A model generated the notes under the pieces. That model was not told where the DNA came from and ran no database searches. It saw only the letters and a list, made by a program, of their open reading frames with translations. Positions 8,765 through 17,643 of a stretch of DNA of 64,000 nt are shown piece by piece. The stretch is taken from contig NZ_AWTC01000006.1 of the NCBI RefSeq assembly GCF_000497245.1, positions 124,001 to 188,000 on the forward strand. The letters are read 5' to 3'. Both the position numbers and the translations under genes were made by a program. This DNA is from Sporolactobacillus laevolacticus DSM 442 (GTDB lineage: Bacteria > Bacillota > Bacilli > Bacillales > Sporolactobacillaceae). The first letter of the stretch is position 1. Each line of letters starts with the position of its first letter.

Positions 8765-10687
8765 TTAAAAGTCATTCAACCACAGATTACGGCTAGCATC
8801 CGAAGGCATCCGCCAGTCCCCGCGTGGCGACAAGCTTACTGTACCCACTTTAGGTCCATCCGGGATCGCAGAACGCTTGAATTGCATCGCGAAGAACCGT
8901 TTAAGAAAAATTTGAAGCCATTTACGGAGCGTTTCTTCATCGTAACGATCAGAGAATGCGGATTTTGCCAAAAACAGAATTTTTGCCGGTGTAAATTCAC
9001 TGCGCACAAAGTAATACAAGAAAAAGTCGTGGAGTTCATAAGGACCGACAATGTCTTCTGTTTTCTGTGAAATCTTCCCTTCCCCACTCTTTGGAAGCAA
9101 TTCAGGAGTAACCGGTGTATCTAGTACATCGAGCAAAATTGCGGAAATTTCCGCACTGGTCTCTTCTTCAGCAACATAGCGGACAAGATAGCGGACTAAT
9201 GTCTTTGGCACTGAACAATTAACGGCGTACATTGACATATGATCGCCGTTGTAGGTACTCCATCCAAGTGCAAGCTCAGAGAGATCCCCTGTTCCAATGA
9301 CAAGTCCGCCTTCTTTGTTGGCAATATCCATCAGGATTTGCGTACGTTCACGAGCCTGAACGTTTTCATAGGTGACGTCATGTATCGCAGGATCATGGCC
9401 AATATCTTTAAAATGCTGCAGACAAGCGGCCACAATGTTCACTTCACAAAAATCAGTTTCTAGCTTCTTGCAGAGCGAAACGGCATTTTGATAGGTGCGA
9501 TCGGTCGTACCGAAACCTGGCAAGGTCACTGTTATGATGTCTTTCCGGTCATAACCGAGCAGATCAAAGGTTTTGACAATGACCAGAAGAGCCAGTGTTG
9601 AATCTAATCCGCCTGAAATGCCAATCACCGCTTTTTTCAGTCCGGTGTGTTCCAAGCGCTTTGCGAGTGCAGCTGCCTGGATACTGAATATTTCACTGCA
9701 GCGCTCCTCTCTTTGCTTGGCGTCGGAAGGCACAAATGGGTGTTTATCAATAGGACGGTCGAAAGTTCCAAAATCAGTTTTCTTAAAATTAAATTGTATC
9801 TTGCGTGCTTCAAATGGCACGGTCGATGCTGCTTCACGGAAACTTATGTTTTTAATACGTTGCAAATTCAATCGGTCAATGTCGACAATTGAGGTCACAA
9901 CCTCGTTTTCTCTCTGAAAACGCTCGTTTCTATTGAGCATATTCCCATTTTCAGCAATAAGCAGTTCCCCGCCGAAAACAACATCCGTTGAAGATTCACC
10001 TGTTCCCGTTCCAGCGTAGATGTAAGAAGCCATGCACTTCGCGCTTTGCGATTGAACAAGCGCCTTTCTGTAATCCGATTTGCTGACTACTTCGTTTGAA
10101 GCGGAAAGATTTCCGATCAATTGGGCGCCCGCTAAGCTTAAATAACTGCTTGGTGGCACGACACTCCACAAGTCTTCGCATATTTCAAAACCGATTTGAA
10201 ATCCGCCGCTCTGGAATACAAGATCAACACCAAAGGGGATCTCCTTCTGAAAGGAGAGATCCACCGAACGATTAACTATGTCTTTTCCAGATGTAAACCA
10301 TCGTCGTTCATAGAATTCTTCGTAGTTTGGTATGTAACTTTTTGGGACGATGCCTAGTACTTTTCCATTGAACAATATATATCCGCAATTATAGACAACC
10401 GTCTGAGAAAACAGCGGTGCACCGATTGCAATCATAATATCTTTTTCAGCGCTGTAGGCTCGGATTTCTTCTACACCGGCCTCAGCCTCATCCAGCACCA
10501 GCTTTTGCAAAAATAAATCGGCACAAGTATATGAAGTGACGCATAATTCAGGAAAAACGATAAGTTTTGCCCGCTGCTCAATCGCTTGATCAATACATGC
10601 TTTAATATTGGTAACATTGGCTCGTACATCGGCGACTCGTGTCACAGGGCATGCGGCTGCGACTCTGATAAAATTTAATGACTCCAT
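8765..10687 (-). CDS. nadE: Glutamine-dependent NAD(+) synthetase
   Basis: Last step of NAD synthesis: amidation of deamido-NAD. The 640-residue two-domain form is present. The N-terminal carbon-nitrogen hydrolase (glutaminase) has the Glu-Lys-Cys triad in VFPELCVTSY, GIVPKSYIPNYEEFYERRWF and FEICEDLW. The C-terminal synthetase has the ATP pyrophosphatase loop ISGGLDSTLALL. Many bacilli carry only the short ammonia-dependent form (about 270 residues), so the long form is a useful lineage marker. The ATG follows TGGAGGTTAT. It lies 23 bases from the exporter gene and may share its transcript. Confidence 0.95.
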   Translation of the reverse strand: MESLNFIRVAAACPVTRVADVRANVTNIKACIDQAIEQRAKLIVFPELCVTSYTCADLFLQKLVLDEAEAGVEEIRAYSAEKDIMIAIGAPLFSQTVVYNCGYILFNGKVLGIVPKSYIPNYEEFYERRWFTSGKDIVNRSVDLSFQKEIPFGVDLVFQSGGFQIGFEICEDLWSVVPPSSYLSLAGAQLIGNLSASNEVVSKSDYRKALVQSQSAKCMASYIYAGTGTGESSTDVVFGGELLIAENGNMLNRNERFQRENEVVTSIVDIDRLNLQRIKNISFREAASTVPFEARKIQFNFKKTDFGTFDRPIDKHPFVPSDAKQREERCSEIFSIQAAALAKRLEHTGLKKAVIGISGGLDSTLALLVIVKTFDLLGYDRKDIITVTLPGFGTTDRTYQNAVSLCKKLETDFCEVNIVAACLQHFKDIGHDPAIHDVTYENVQARERTQILMDIANKEGGLVIGTGDLSELALGWSTYNGDHMSMYAVNCSVPKTLVRYLVRYVAEEETSAEISAILLDVLDTPVTPELLPKSGEGKISQKTEDIVGPYELHDFFLYYFVRSEFTPAKILFLAKSAFSDRYDEETLRKWLQIFLKRFFAMQFKRSAIPDGPKVGTVSLSPRGDWRMPSDASRNLWLNDF

Positions 10688-10775
10688 TGCATATAACCTC
10701 CATTTGAGCCCACTGAAAAACTCTTAGTAACTTATCATTTCCAATAATAGATCAAGAAGTGTAATACTGTGCAAA

Positions 10776-10800
10776 AAGCCTCCCGATCTCAGAGAGGCTT
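10776..10800 (-). terminator. Terminator of the ykf operon
   Basis: Stem AAGCCTC / GAGGCTT followed on the minus strand by TTTTT. It lies after the last gene of the murein-peptide operon. A separate perfect 14-bp palindrome TCACTAATTAGTGA sits at 10904-10917 just after that gene's stop. Confidence 0.8.
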
Positions 10801-10925
10801 AACTATTATTGTGATTCAATTAATAATCAGTGATGATAAAAGACGTATAGAATTACGTTCATTCTAATGCGACTGTAAATGATTGTCAATAACGGACATT
10901 GATTCACTAATTAGTGATATAACGA

Positions 10926-11735
10926 TTAACCAACAGAATGAGCGACCTCAACTAGATACTCCTCAATCAATTGACCGATGTTCTGTATCGGGAAGAGAGC
11001 ATCCTGCCGATTCTCAATACCTGATGTTAATACAGTAACAGCAACAGAATGACCATTATAGAAGAAATAGGCGGCATCATGGTCGATTTCTTCCATTTCA
11101 CCAGTCTTATTATACACAGTCACAGGCTGCGACTTCTCGTCAAATAACCCAGGGAGCTTATCTCTGTATTGCTGATGAAGCAGCCATGCTTTAGCATCAT
11201 CAGGAAGAGGATTTTTCTCAGAAAAAATCTGCTGAATCATCCAATTGGCATCATGGGCGCTGATCCAATTGGTACGCCCCTCTCGTTGAGCTTCCTCGTC
11301 CATCATCTTTCGTTCAATCCTTGTTTCGACCAATCCTTGTTTCTCGACCCACGCCTGTAGATTTTCAATTCCGAAAAAATCCATTAATAAATTGGTCGCG
11401 GTATTGTCCGATACATTGATCATCAGTGCTAGTAAATCTCTGATTGTCCAATCTCTAAGTGAGAGTATTTGAAGAACACCTGAACCGCTCACGATCTTCT
11501 GTTCATCAAGATGAATGGTCTGTTCCAGTATAGACGAATCGAGCTCAGCACTTTTATATGCATACAGCAAGACGGGCAATTTAATCAAACTCGCGGAGAG
11601 CATCGGAATATTCTCATGATAGGAAAATGAAAATCCATCCGATCCGCTTATTTCCACTGCAATATGATCACCAAGTGGGCGAACGATCGTGCTAATTGTA
11701 TCGGCTAATTGTTTATTCAAATCTATCAATGTCAC
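10926..11735 (-). CDS. Class A beta-lactamase-fold serine hydrolase, no signal peptide
   Basis: The protein has 269 residues and the three active-site motifs of the penicillin-binding/beta-lactamase fold: SASLIKL (SxxK), VSDNTAT (SDN) and YNKTGE (KTG). The omega-loop glutamate region (RKMMDEEAQREGRTNW) differs from the usual ExxLN motif. There is no N-terminal hydrophobic segment, so the product should be cytosolic, unlike secreted beta-lactamases. It ends an operon for recycling cell-wall peptides, so a substrate among muropeptides or cyclic/D-amino-acid peptides is a better guess than antibiotics. This is inferred from context. Confidence 0.8.
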   Translation of the reverse strand: MTLIDLNKQLADTISTIVRPLGDHIAVEISGSDGFSFSYHENIPMLSASLIKLPVLLYAYKSAELDSSILEQTIHLDEQKIVSGSGVLQILSLRDWTIRDLLALMINVSDNTATNLLMDFFGIENLQAWVEKQGLVETRIERKMMDEEAQREGRTNWISAHDANWMIQQIFSEKNPLPDDAKAWLLHQQYRDKLPGLFDEKSQPVTVYNKTGEMEEIDHDAAYFFYNGHSVAVTVLTSGIENRQDALFPIQNIGQLIEEYLVEVAHSVG

Positions 11736-11801
11736 TCACCCCTTTTTTCCATCAAATATTGAGATTGTGTTTATCGTAATCAAGCAAGCAACGTTGCTTG
11801 T

Positions 11802-12698
11802 TCATCCTTTCCAATATCGGCGAATCGCGCATAATTCTTCTTCATATTTCGATCCTTTGAGCACGGTAATGCTGACAATCTTGCCTGGTGTCGGAGAATG
11901 AATCATTTTACCGTCACCGTAGTAAATACCGACATGATGCACATACCCTTTTCCTTTTTCATAAGCAAAAAATAGCAGATCACCCGGAAGTGCCGATTGC
12001 AGTGTGATTTCTTCACCTTGCAACGCTTGGTCGTCGGCATCACGAGGAATCAGATAGCCACCTGCGCGCAGCATCGAAAAGCTGAATCCTGAGCAATCAT
12101 AACCGTAAGCGCTCATTCCTGACCACAAATAAGGAAGATCAATAAATTTTTCAGCATTTTTCACAATTTCAAAGCCAGTATGCAAATGCTGCTGCACTGG
12201 CATTAGGATGTCTTTCTTATACATGAAACCTGGACCAATTGGGCTATCTACTTTCACTTCATCCTCTGACTCCTCAAGCAGAGGCAAGAATGTACCGAAG
12301 CTTAAATCAAAAATCGGTTGTTTTTGCAAGTCATAGAAAGTAGCCACATTACTTTGAACCTTGATCTGCTGACAATCGGTTGCCATCTCTGATTCTACAG
12401 ATTGTCCGAGCGGCATCCAGCCGGGATACCCACGCTTGTCTTTTGTTGAATATTGAGTAGGTACACAAATTTTCGCCCATGGTCCTTTTACTTCATCAAT
12501 AAGGATTTCATCACCAAACAAAACCTGAGACTGAAGTCTTTTTTCCCCGCAAAGAGCAATGGTTTCTTCCCTTGTCATTGTTTTAAGCCACGCAACCATA
12601 TCTGGTTGATCAGCGATAGCTTGAGCATCTATGGATCTGACTGACTCAGGACTGGTCCAAATCGTCGCTACTGGTACAGATACTCTTATTTTTTTCAA
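11802..12698 (-). CDS. ykfC: Gamma-D-glutamyl-L-diamino acid endopeptidase (NlpC/P60)
   Basis: The 298-residue protein has two N-terminal SH3-like regions and a C-terminal NlpC/P60 cysteine peptidase. The nucleophile Cys is in SAYGYDCSGFSF and the His in HHVGIYYGDGKMIHSP. The family cleaves L-Ala-gamma-D-Glu from muropeptide stems. No signal peptide is visible, in line with action on imported peptides. The next gene upstream, 13 bases away, is the matching L-Ala-D/L-Glu epimerase. Together with ykfA this reproduces the ykf recycling module of B. subtilis. Confidence 0.92.
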   Translation of the reverse strand: MKKIRVSVPVATIWTSPESVRSIDAQAIADQPDMVAWLKTMTREETIALCGEKRLQSQVLFGDEILIDEVKGPWAKICVPTQYSTKDKRGYPGWMPLGQSVESEMATDCQQIKVQSNVATFYDLQKQPIFDLSFGTFLPLLEESEDEVKVDSPIGPGFMYKKDILMPVQQHLHTGFEIVKNAEKFIDLPYLWSGMSAYGYDCSGFSFSMLRAGGYLIPRDADDQALQGEEITLQSALPGDLLFFAYEKGKGYVHHVGIYYGDGKMIHSPTPGKIVSITVLKGSKYEEELCAIRRYWKG

Positions 12699-12711
12699 TG
12701 GAAACCCTCCG

Positions 12712-13794
12712 TCATTTAATCTGAACGTCTTGAATACCTAGACCAGGTTGATCTAGAAGTGTAATTTGGCTTTGCTGGTAAACCGCTCCGCCTATTACCG
12801 GATCCGATGCAAACATCAGAGGTGTATCCAGATCGCAACGTGTGACATTCGCTTTCGCTGCAGCAAAGTGGCAGGCTGCGGTAACCGCAACTTTAGATTC
12901 AACCATACAGCCGACCATGCATTCAACACCGTAGGCCTCAGCTAAAGCATTTATCTTTTCGGCACCATAAATGCCGCCGGCTTTCATCAGTTTGATATTA
13001 ACGATATCACAGCCATGCATTGCCAATAGACGCGCCGCATCGCTAGGACTAAAAATACTCTCGTCCGCCATAATCAGTGTGTCAACGTGTTCTGTAACAA
13101 ATTTCATGCCTTCAAAATCCCAAGCCGGTACCGGTTGTTCAATCAACTCAATGTCCAATCCCAAATCTTCCATTTTGTGGATTGCTGCCACTGCATCTTT
13201 GGCGTTCCATCCTTGATTAGCATCCAGTCTCAGCTTGATCTTGTTGCCAACTGCTTGGCGCAAACCCTTCACCCGTTCAAGATCTTCCTCAATCGTCGAA
13301 TTTCCTACTTTGATTTTCAAGGTATTAAACCCCTTTGCTACAAAGCCGAGTGCATCTTCAATCATTTCATCAACATGATTAACGCTGACAGTAAAATCAG
13401 TTTCCAGATGGTTGGCATTTCCGCCGAGCAGTTGATACAAAGGAAGTCCTGCCCTTTTTGCAAAACAATCATAAACAGCTATGTCAATCGCAGCTTTTGC
13501 ACTCGAATTATGAAGTATCGCCTTATCGGCCACATGGTTGATTCGTTCTTTTTGTTCGATCTCCAACCCAATAATCAGTGGTCGGATGACTTCCATAATC
13601 GCATAATCAATGCTGGCAAGACTGTCTCCCGTGATCACATGGGTAGGCGGCGCTTCGCCGATACCAATCGTTCCATCATCACAGGTGATAAAAACAACAA
13701 CACTTTCAGCGGTACTCACGGTGCGCAATGCCGTTTTAAAAGGCTTAACGAGCGGAATAGAAAGCCGCTTCGTTTGCACATCAACAATTTTCAT
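12712..13794 (-). CDS. ykfB: L-Ala-D/L-Glu epimerase
   Basis: Enolase-superfamily dipeptide epimerase of the muconate-cycloisomerase group. It converts L-Ala-D-Glu to L-Ala-L-Glu so that the dipeptide from murein can be hydrolysed. The 360-residue protein has the catalytic KxK region (FNTLKIKVG), metal ligands in LRLDANQGW, IELIEQPV and MADESIF, and the second lysine in VNIKLMKAGG. It lies between ykfA and ykfC, as in the known pathway operon. Confidence 0.94.
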   Translation of the reverse strand: MKIVDVQTKRLSIPLVKPFKTALRTVSTAESVVVFITCDDGTIGIGEAPPTHVITGDSLASIDYAIMEVIRPLIIGLEIEQKERINHVADKAILHNSSAKAAIDIAVYDCFAKRAGLPLYQLLGGNANHLETDFTVSVNHVDEMIEDALGFVAKGFNTLKIKVGNSTIEEDLERVKGLRQAVGNKIKLRLDANQGWNAKDAVAAIHKMEDLGLDIELIEQPVPAWDFEGMKFVTEHVDTLIMADESIFSPSDAARLLAMHGCDIVNIKLMKAGGIYGAEKINALAEAYGVECMVGCMVESKVAVTAACHFAAAKANVTRCDLDTPLMFASDPVIGGAVYQQSQITLLDQPGLGIQDVQIK

Positions 13795-13844
13795 TTTTAA
13801 CTTCCTTTCACAGTCCTGATGTTAAATGTTTCATTCGTCTTTTC

Positions 13845-14765
13845 TTACATCACGCCCGGCTGGATCCAAAGCTGTTTCCGATCAGCGTCCAGCATTGCTT
13901 CCACACCAAGCGGTACTGAAAAATTCGGCTGGCAGTGTCCGATGAAAAATCCGCTAACAGCCGGCTTTCCAAGCGTCCCTAAATAGGTTCTGAAAACTTC
14001 CTCATAAGTTAACGATGATTCCTTGTCAGGTGGATGATCCGTGTGAAAATCGCCAATAATAAAACCCGCCGCCTGATCAAGCTTGCGTGCCAGTCTAAGC
14101 TGATTTAGCATGTTGTCTACTCGGTAAGGCGCCTCGCCGACATCTTCAATCAAGAGCAGCTTATTCCTCGTATCGATCTCATAGGCCGTACCTAAAGTGC
14201 TGACAAGCAGTGAAAGATTCCCCCCCACAAGCATACCTTCAGCAGTTCCACCGCTTAAGGCAGTCAACGGCGATAAATGTTCATCATAACGGAGAGACAT
14301 CGGTTGAAAAAGCTGAGAAAATAATTGTTTTGAGAGTAAAGGAACGTCGGGATCTCCCAAATCCGAAGCAAGCATTGGTCCGTGAAACGTCACCAAACCG
14401 GTTTGTTGCCTGATCGATGTATGTAAATAAGTAATATCGCTATAACCCCAAAAAATCTTTGGGTGTTTGCGAATCAAATCAAAATCGATACGATCAGCAA
14501 ATCGGGCCGTTCCGTACCCGCCACGAGAACAGATCACTGCGCGTACCGTGTCATCGGAAAACATCTCGTGCATGTCTTCCAAACGTTCATCGTCTGAACC
14601 GGCTAAGTAGCCATAAACCTGATCAATTTGCTTACCTAACCGTACTTGAAAGCCAAGGTGTTTCAGCCAGTCGGTTGCTTTCGCTAATCGTTCAAGATCC
14701 GGAGGTCCTGCGGGACTGATTACCCCTATTGTATCTCCTTCGTATAATCGGCTTGGAAAGATCAA
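13845..14765 (-). CDS. ykfA: LD-carboxypeptidase (S66) of murein-peptide recycling
   Basis: S66 serine peptidase that removes the terminal D-Ala from tetrapeptides. The catalytic Ser is in WGYSDITYLHTSI, the Glu in LLIEDVGE and the His in FIGHCQPNFSVP; the CSRGGYGTARF loop is conserved. The best start is a TTG at 14765 with AGGTGG upstream, giving 306 residues (MIFPSRLYEGD). A longer frame to 14822 would run into the preceding hairpin. It is first of the ykfA-ykfB-ykfC block and follows a DUF3870 gene. Confidence 0.92.
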   Translation of the reverse strand: MIFPSRLYEGDTIGVISPAGPPDLERLAKATDWLKHLGFQVRLGKQIDQVYGYLAGSDDERLEDMHEMFSDDTVRAVICSRGGYGTARFADRIDFDLIRKHPKIFWGYSDITYLHTSIRQQTGLVTFHGPMLASDLGDPDVPLLSKQLFSQLFQPMSLRYDEHLSPLTALSGGTAEGMLVGGNLSLLVSTLGTAYEIDTRNKLLLIEDVGEAPYRVDNMLNQLRLARKLDQAAGFIIGDFHTDHPPDKESSLTYEEVFRTYLGTLGKPAVSGFFIGHCQPNFSVPLGVEAMLDADRKQLWIQPGVM

Positions 14766-14803
14766 TGAACTTCCACCTTTCTGTTCATTACCTGTATAAA
14801 CGT

Positions 14804-14842
14804 ACAAAATCCAGCTCATCAAATACTTGAACTGGATTTTGT
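14804..14842 (-). repeat. Intercistronic hairpin before ykfA
   Basis: Perfect 11-bp inverted repeat ACAAAATCCAG / CTGGATTTTGT around 17 bases, between the DUF3870 stop and the ykfA start. No long T run follows, so it is more likely an mRNA-stabilising or attenuating stem than a full terminator. Confidence 0.6.
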
Positions 14843-14848
14843 CTAGGA

Positions 14849-15181
14849 TTATTTAGACAAAGCGGTTTGGCTTCTATATTGCTTGTATTTTTTTAATGCA
14901 TCACCAAAAGCGACGATTAACGCTTTCTGGGAAGAACCGAAATATCTTTGTTCAATGTCCGAAATAATTGACGGATCATCAATCAAACGACCGGTCAACA
15001 AGGAGCAAACAAAATGAGCGGTCAATGCGATCGTCGCTGAACAATCAGCATCAACAATTCGCCCGCTTGCTCGATCAACAACGACCCCAATAAAAAACTG
15101 ATTAAACCGCAGGGTAATCGGATTCTTCTGTGATGATTTGGCATCTCCAATAATATAAATGGTGTCTTTATGATAAGTCAT
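14849..15181 (-). CDS. DUF3870 family protein
   Basis: The 110-residue soluble protein resembles the DUF3870 family: N-terminal TIYIIGDAKSSQKNPIT, central GVVVDRASGRIVDADCSATIALTAHFV, and C-terminal SDIEQRYFGSSQKALIVAFGDALKKY. The family has no established biochemical role. It is the promoter-proximal gene of the ykf cluster, which ties it by position to muropeptide or amino-acid metabolism. An excellent promoter lies about 100 bases upstream. Confidence 0.8.
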   Translation of the reverse strand: MTYHKDTIYIIGDAKSSQKNPITLRFNQFFIGVVVDRASGRIVDADCSATIALTAHFVCSLLTGRLIDDPSIISDIEQRYFGSSQKALIVAFGDALKKYKQYRSQTALSK

Positions 15182-15281
15182 CGTAGTGATTTCCTTCCCT
15201 ATTCGTGATCAGATGATCTAAGGGGCCGTCAGCCGGAGAGCAGCGGATACTTAGACCGTGAAAACATCAAGGAACAGAATA

Positions 15282-15310
15282 AGTATATTAGGCTCCTTTT
15301 ACTTTGTCAA
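15282..15310 (-). promoter_or_regulatory. Sigma-A promoter of the DUF3870-ykfABC operon
   Basis: On the minus strand: TTGACA, exactly 17 bases, TATACT. The predicted leader is about 95 bases and includes a GC-rich stem-forming stretch (CCGGCTGACGG) that I could not match to a known riboswitch. Confidence 0.8.
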
Positions 15311-15570
15311 TATTTAAAAAATTTGTATCTGTTGTCGTTAGTACTGCACATTTCTTATCGTAGTTTCGGATATATATAGAAAAATCTGTGGCATAATTCC
15401 ATTCGAATGATCTAATTTCTCTATAAATTGTATACCTCTAAAAAGTGAAGTAATCATCTTTAATGTATGAATCCAAACCTTCGAGGAAAAATAAAAAAAG
15501 CTTTAATGAAAATAATTGAAATAAATAAACAATAATAACACTCAGCAGTAATATGGAATGGAGCTTCTCG

Positions 15571-16347
15571 ATGGTACGTAGAAACAAAGCATTAATGGAC
15601 TTTATTGGTACAACTAGACTAAGTTATCATAGGCCATCAGTTGTTGCCTGGTGGTCAGCTGCCTTTCCCGGGTTTGGGCATATGCTGCTTAACATGCATG
15701 TTAAGGGTAACGCTTTGTTTTTGATTGAAATTATCATCAATGTCCAGTCAAAACTCAACCTTGCTATGGTTTATACCTTTATGGGTGATTTTCACCAGGC
15801 TACAACGGTTCTCAATACTCAATGGACGTTAATTTACATTCCTTTTTATTTTTTTTGCATTTGGGACAGCTATCGCTCTGCCATTGATATAAATAAGCTG
15901 TATTTTTTGACAGAAAATCAGCCGGTTGAGGTTAATGTAATGGACCTGCATTCGTATGAAATCTGCTATCTGGACAAACGTGTACCTTGGGTCGCTGGCA
16001 TGTGGTCCCTGCTTCTTCCCGGACTTGGCCAGTTCTATGCACGCCGTCTTATTACTTCGTTCTCACTGTTAGCATGGTCGTTGACAATCTATATCATTTC
16101 TCACGAGTTACAAAGCATCCAAATGCTCCTTAACGGGACACTTAGTGATGCGACAAAAGTCATTCGTCCTGAATGGCTGCTCTTTATGCCTTCATTAATA
16201 TTCGGCGCTTCTTACGATGCCTACGCAAAAACGATTGAATATAATTGCCTTTTTGCCGATGAGCAGCGATCTTACTTACATAGAGAGTGGCAGCCCAAAA
16301 ATTTCCCATTGCCATTTAAGAAAGGGAGGACACCGGATTATGATTGA
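15571..16347 (+). CDS. Polytopic membrane protein with a repeated PGxG motif
   Basis: The protein has about 258 residues and at least five hydrophobic helices. Two halves each contain a similar helix-turn: WWSAAFPGFGHMLLN and MWSLLLPGLGQFYAR, the second close to TM2/DUF5683-type 'PGxGQ' motifs. This points to an internal duplication. The ATG at 15571 has GGAG seven bases upstream; an ATG at 15553 is the alternative. The next gene overlaps its stop by eight bases, so both are co-expressed. Function unknown. The upstream stretch 15311-15552 holds no recognisable gene. Confidence 0.75.
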   Translation: MVRRNKALMDFIGTTRLSYHRPSVVAWWSAAFPGFGHMLLNMHVKGNALFLIEIIINVQSKLNLAMVYTFMGDFHQATTVLNTQWTLIYIPFYFFCIWDSYRSAIDINKLYFLTENQPVEVNVMDLHSYEICYLDKRVPWVAGMWSLLLPGLGQFYARRLITSFSLLAWSLTIYIISHELQSIQMLLNGTLSDATKVIRPEWLLFMPSLIFGASYDAYAKTIEYNCLFADEQRSYLHREWQPKNFPLPFKKGRTPDYD

Positions 16348-16789
16348 CATTATGTGTCTGTTCCAGCAATCCATAAGAGTTGAAATTGTTCTCTCTGAAC
16401 TTCAGCGACTATCCGTTGGGCAAAACGATATCGCTTGCTATGTAATGAATCGTCCTGCATTACAGAATCGATCCAACAAAGGTCAATTGGGAAATAACGA
16501 TGAAACAAGTCGAGCCGATATCAGCTTTATTATTGCAACGATTTTCGGTGTTGTCGGAGCAAGTGTCGGCTTTCGCTTAGCTTGGGGGCCGATCGTTTGG
16601 GGAGTTGTTTCAAGCTTTATCGGTTTTTTAATTGGCTTAGTCATCGATTATTTTATATCTAATAAATTCAAAAAAAGGCCCGATCCTTGTGTAGTGATCA
16701 TTATTCGCTGTCGAAAAGATCAGGTATCATCGGTTGAGCAAATGCTGAACAAGAATCAGACTTTGGGGCTAACCATCATTGAATCATGA
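16340..16789 (+). CDS. Small membrane protein, unknown function
   Basis: The protein has about 149 residues. A soluble N-terminal part is followed by two hydrophobic helices (about 80-120) with a glycine-rich hairpin (IFGVVGASVGFRLAWGPIVWG), and then a C-terminal soluble segment with a ferredoxin-like pattern (VVIIIRCRKDQVSSVEQML). The start overlaps the previous stop and has GGGAGG upstream. Its 3' end overlaps the zur gene on the other strand by 34 bases. Confidence 0.7.
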   Translation: MIDIMCLFQQSIRVEIVLSELQRLSVGQNDIACYVMNRPALQNRSNKGQLGNNDETSRADISFIIATIFGVVGASVGFRLAWGPIVWGVVSSFIGFLIGLVIDYFISNKFKKRPDPCVVIIIRCRKDQVSSVEQMLNKNQTLGLTIIES

Positions 16790-17223
16790 TTCTTTTTTTC
16801 CGTCTCTTTCATTTTCAGCTGACAACTCTTACAGTAACCATAGATTTCAAATTTATGGCCGGTCACCTGAAATTCGGGATCAATTTGTGACAGATCCTGC
16901 ATCGGGCAAACTTCGATCGTTCGTGTTTTGCCGCAGCTGAGACAGATTAAGTGATGATGGTGGTGTTCAGTGCAATGAAACTGATAAATTTTTTCGCCGT
17001 CAAGCTCTGTTTCCTCAAGAATCATCAAATCCTGGAACAAGGAAAGATTTCGATAGATCGTATCGAAACTGATCCCAGGATAACTATCCTTCAACGCGGT
17101 CTGAATTTCTTTGGCTGATAAATAGCCGCCTTTTTGATCAAATAGTTCTAATATATCCTCACGTTTATCCGTGTGTTTATAACCTTTATTTTTTAACAAT
17201 ACCATGGCTTCTCGTTTATTCAA
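16756..17223 (-). CDS. zur: Zinc-uptake repressor, Fur family
   Basis: The 155-residue protein has the Fur-family winged helix (YPGISFDTIYRNLSLFQDL) and the Zur-like histidine cluster and structural Cys sites HCTEHHHHHLICLSCGK, EVCPM and CKSCQ. The combined pattern closely matches B. subtilis Zur rather than Fur or PerR. It represses zinc importers when zinc is plentiful, but no target operon is visible nearby. It is convergent with the membrane-protein pair, with overlapping 3' ends. Confidence 0.87.
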   Translation of the reverse strand: MNKREAMVLLKNKGYKHTDKREDILELFDQKGGYLSAKEIQTALKDSYPGISFDTIYRNLSLFQDLMILEETELDGEKIYQFHCTEHHHHHLICLSCGKTRTIEVCPMQDLSQIDPEFQVTGHKFEIYGYCKSCQLKMKETEKKNHDSMMVSPKV

Positions 17224-17362
17224 TGAGAATCACCTCTTTGATCCTAAATTGCTCTTCTACCAGCATACCATTTTTTATTGAAAAAACCTAACAAACCTCT
17301 TTTCGACAAGAAAAACAGGCAAGCCCAGTCCTTGACTATCGCTTTTTATGCGGCTTTAATTC

Positions 17363-17545
17363 ACCAAACTTGTGCTTCGACGACACTTCAGTTGCTGGCA
17401 TCAACTGGTGCGACCGCGGGCGATCCGTGAGCCTCCTCAAACAAGCAGTAATCTGCGGGGTCTCACTTGGCTCGCATCAACAATGGCAGTCCCGCAGGAG
17501 TCTCGCACTTTCGTGTTTGAACCTAAATCATGGCGAAGTGACGCC
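17363..17545. repeat. Degenerate dispersed intergenic repeat
   Basis: The stretch has GC-rich words (CGCGGGCGATCCGTGAG, GCCTCCTC, CTGCGGGGTCTC, TCCCGCAGGAGTCTCGC) that recur together in intergenic repeats of many Bacillales chromosomes, here in reverse orientation. Reading frames inside it are translations of the repeat, not genes. The assignment rests on memory of the pattern and needs a genome self-search. Confidence 0.45.
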
Positions 17546-17590
17546 AATCATCCTGGTGACTAAGTCCAAAATCTTATACTTTTGTTTGCA

Positions 17591-17625
17591 AAAAGGGAGC
17601 TTCTCTTAACGAGAACCTCCCTTTT
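17591..17625 (-). terminator. Terminator, probably bidirectional
   Basis: AAAAGGGAG-C-TTCTC / GAGAA-C-CTCCCTTTT: 14 base pairs with one mismatch and a TTAAC loop, located after the small LSm-like gene. Confidence 0.85.
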
Positions 17626-17643
17626 CCTGACCACATTATAGGC

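Noticed and set aside
8678-9070. 130-codon plus-strand frame over the 3' end of nadE
   Set aside because: Antisense to the conserved NAD synthetase C-terminus; no family features.
13087-13800. 237-codon plus-strand open frame
   Set aside because: It lies wholly antisense to ykfB, has no ribosome site, and its sequence shows no domain; ykfB has full active-site motifs.
15182-15281. Possible riboswitch or T-box in the DUF3870-ykf leader
   Set aside because: A GC-rich stem is present, but no T-box consensus or other aptamer core could be identified.
17370-17609. Two overlapping open frames of about 60-80 codons
   Set aside because: They fall in a GC-rich dispersed repeat with no ribosome site; their protein sequences only reflect the repeat.
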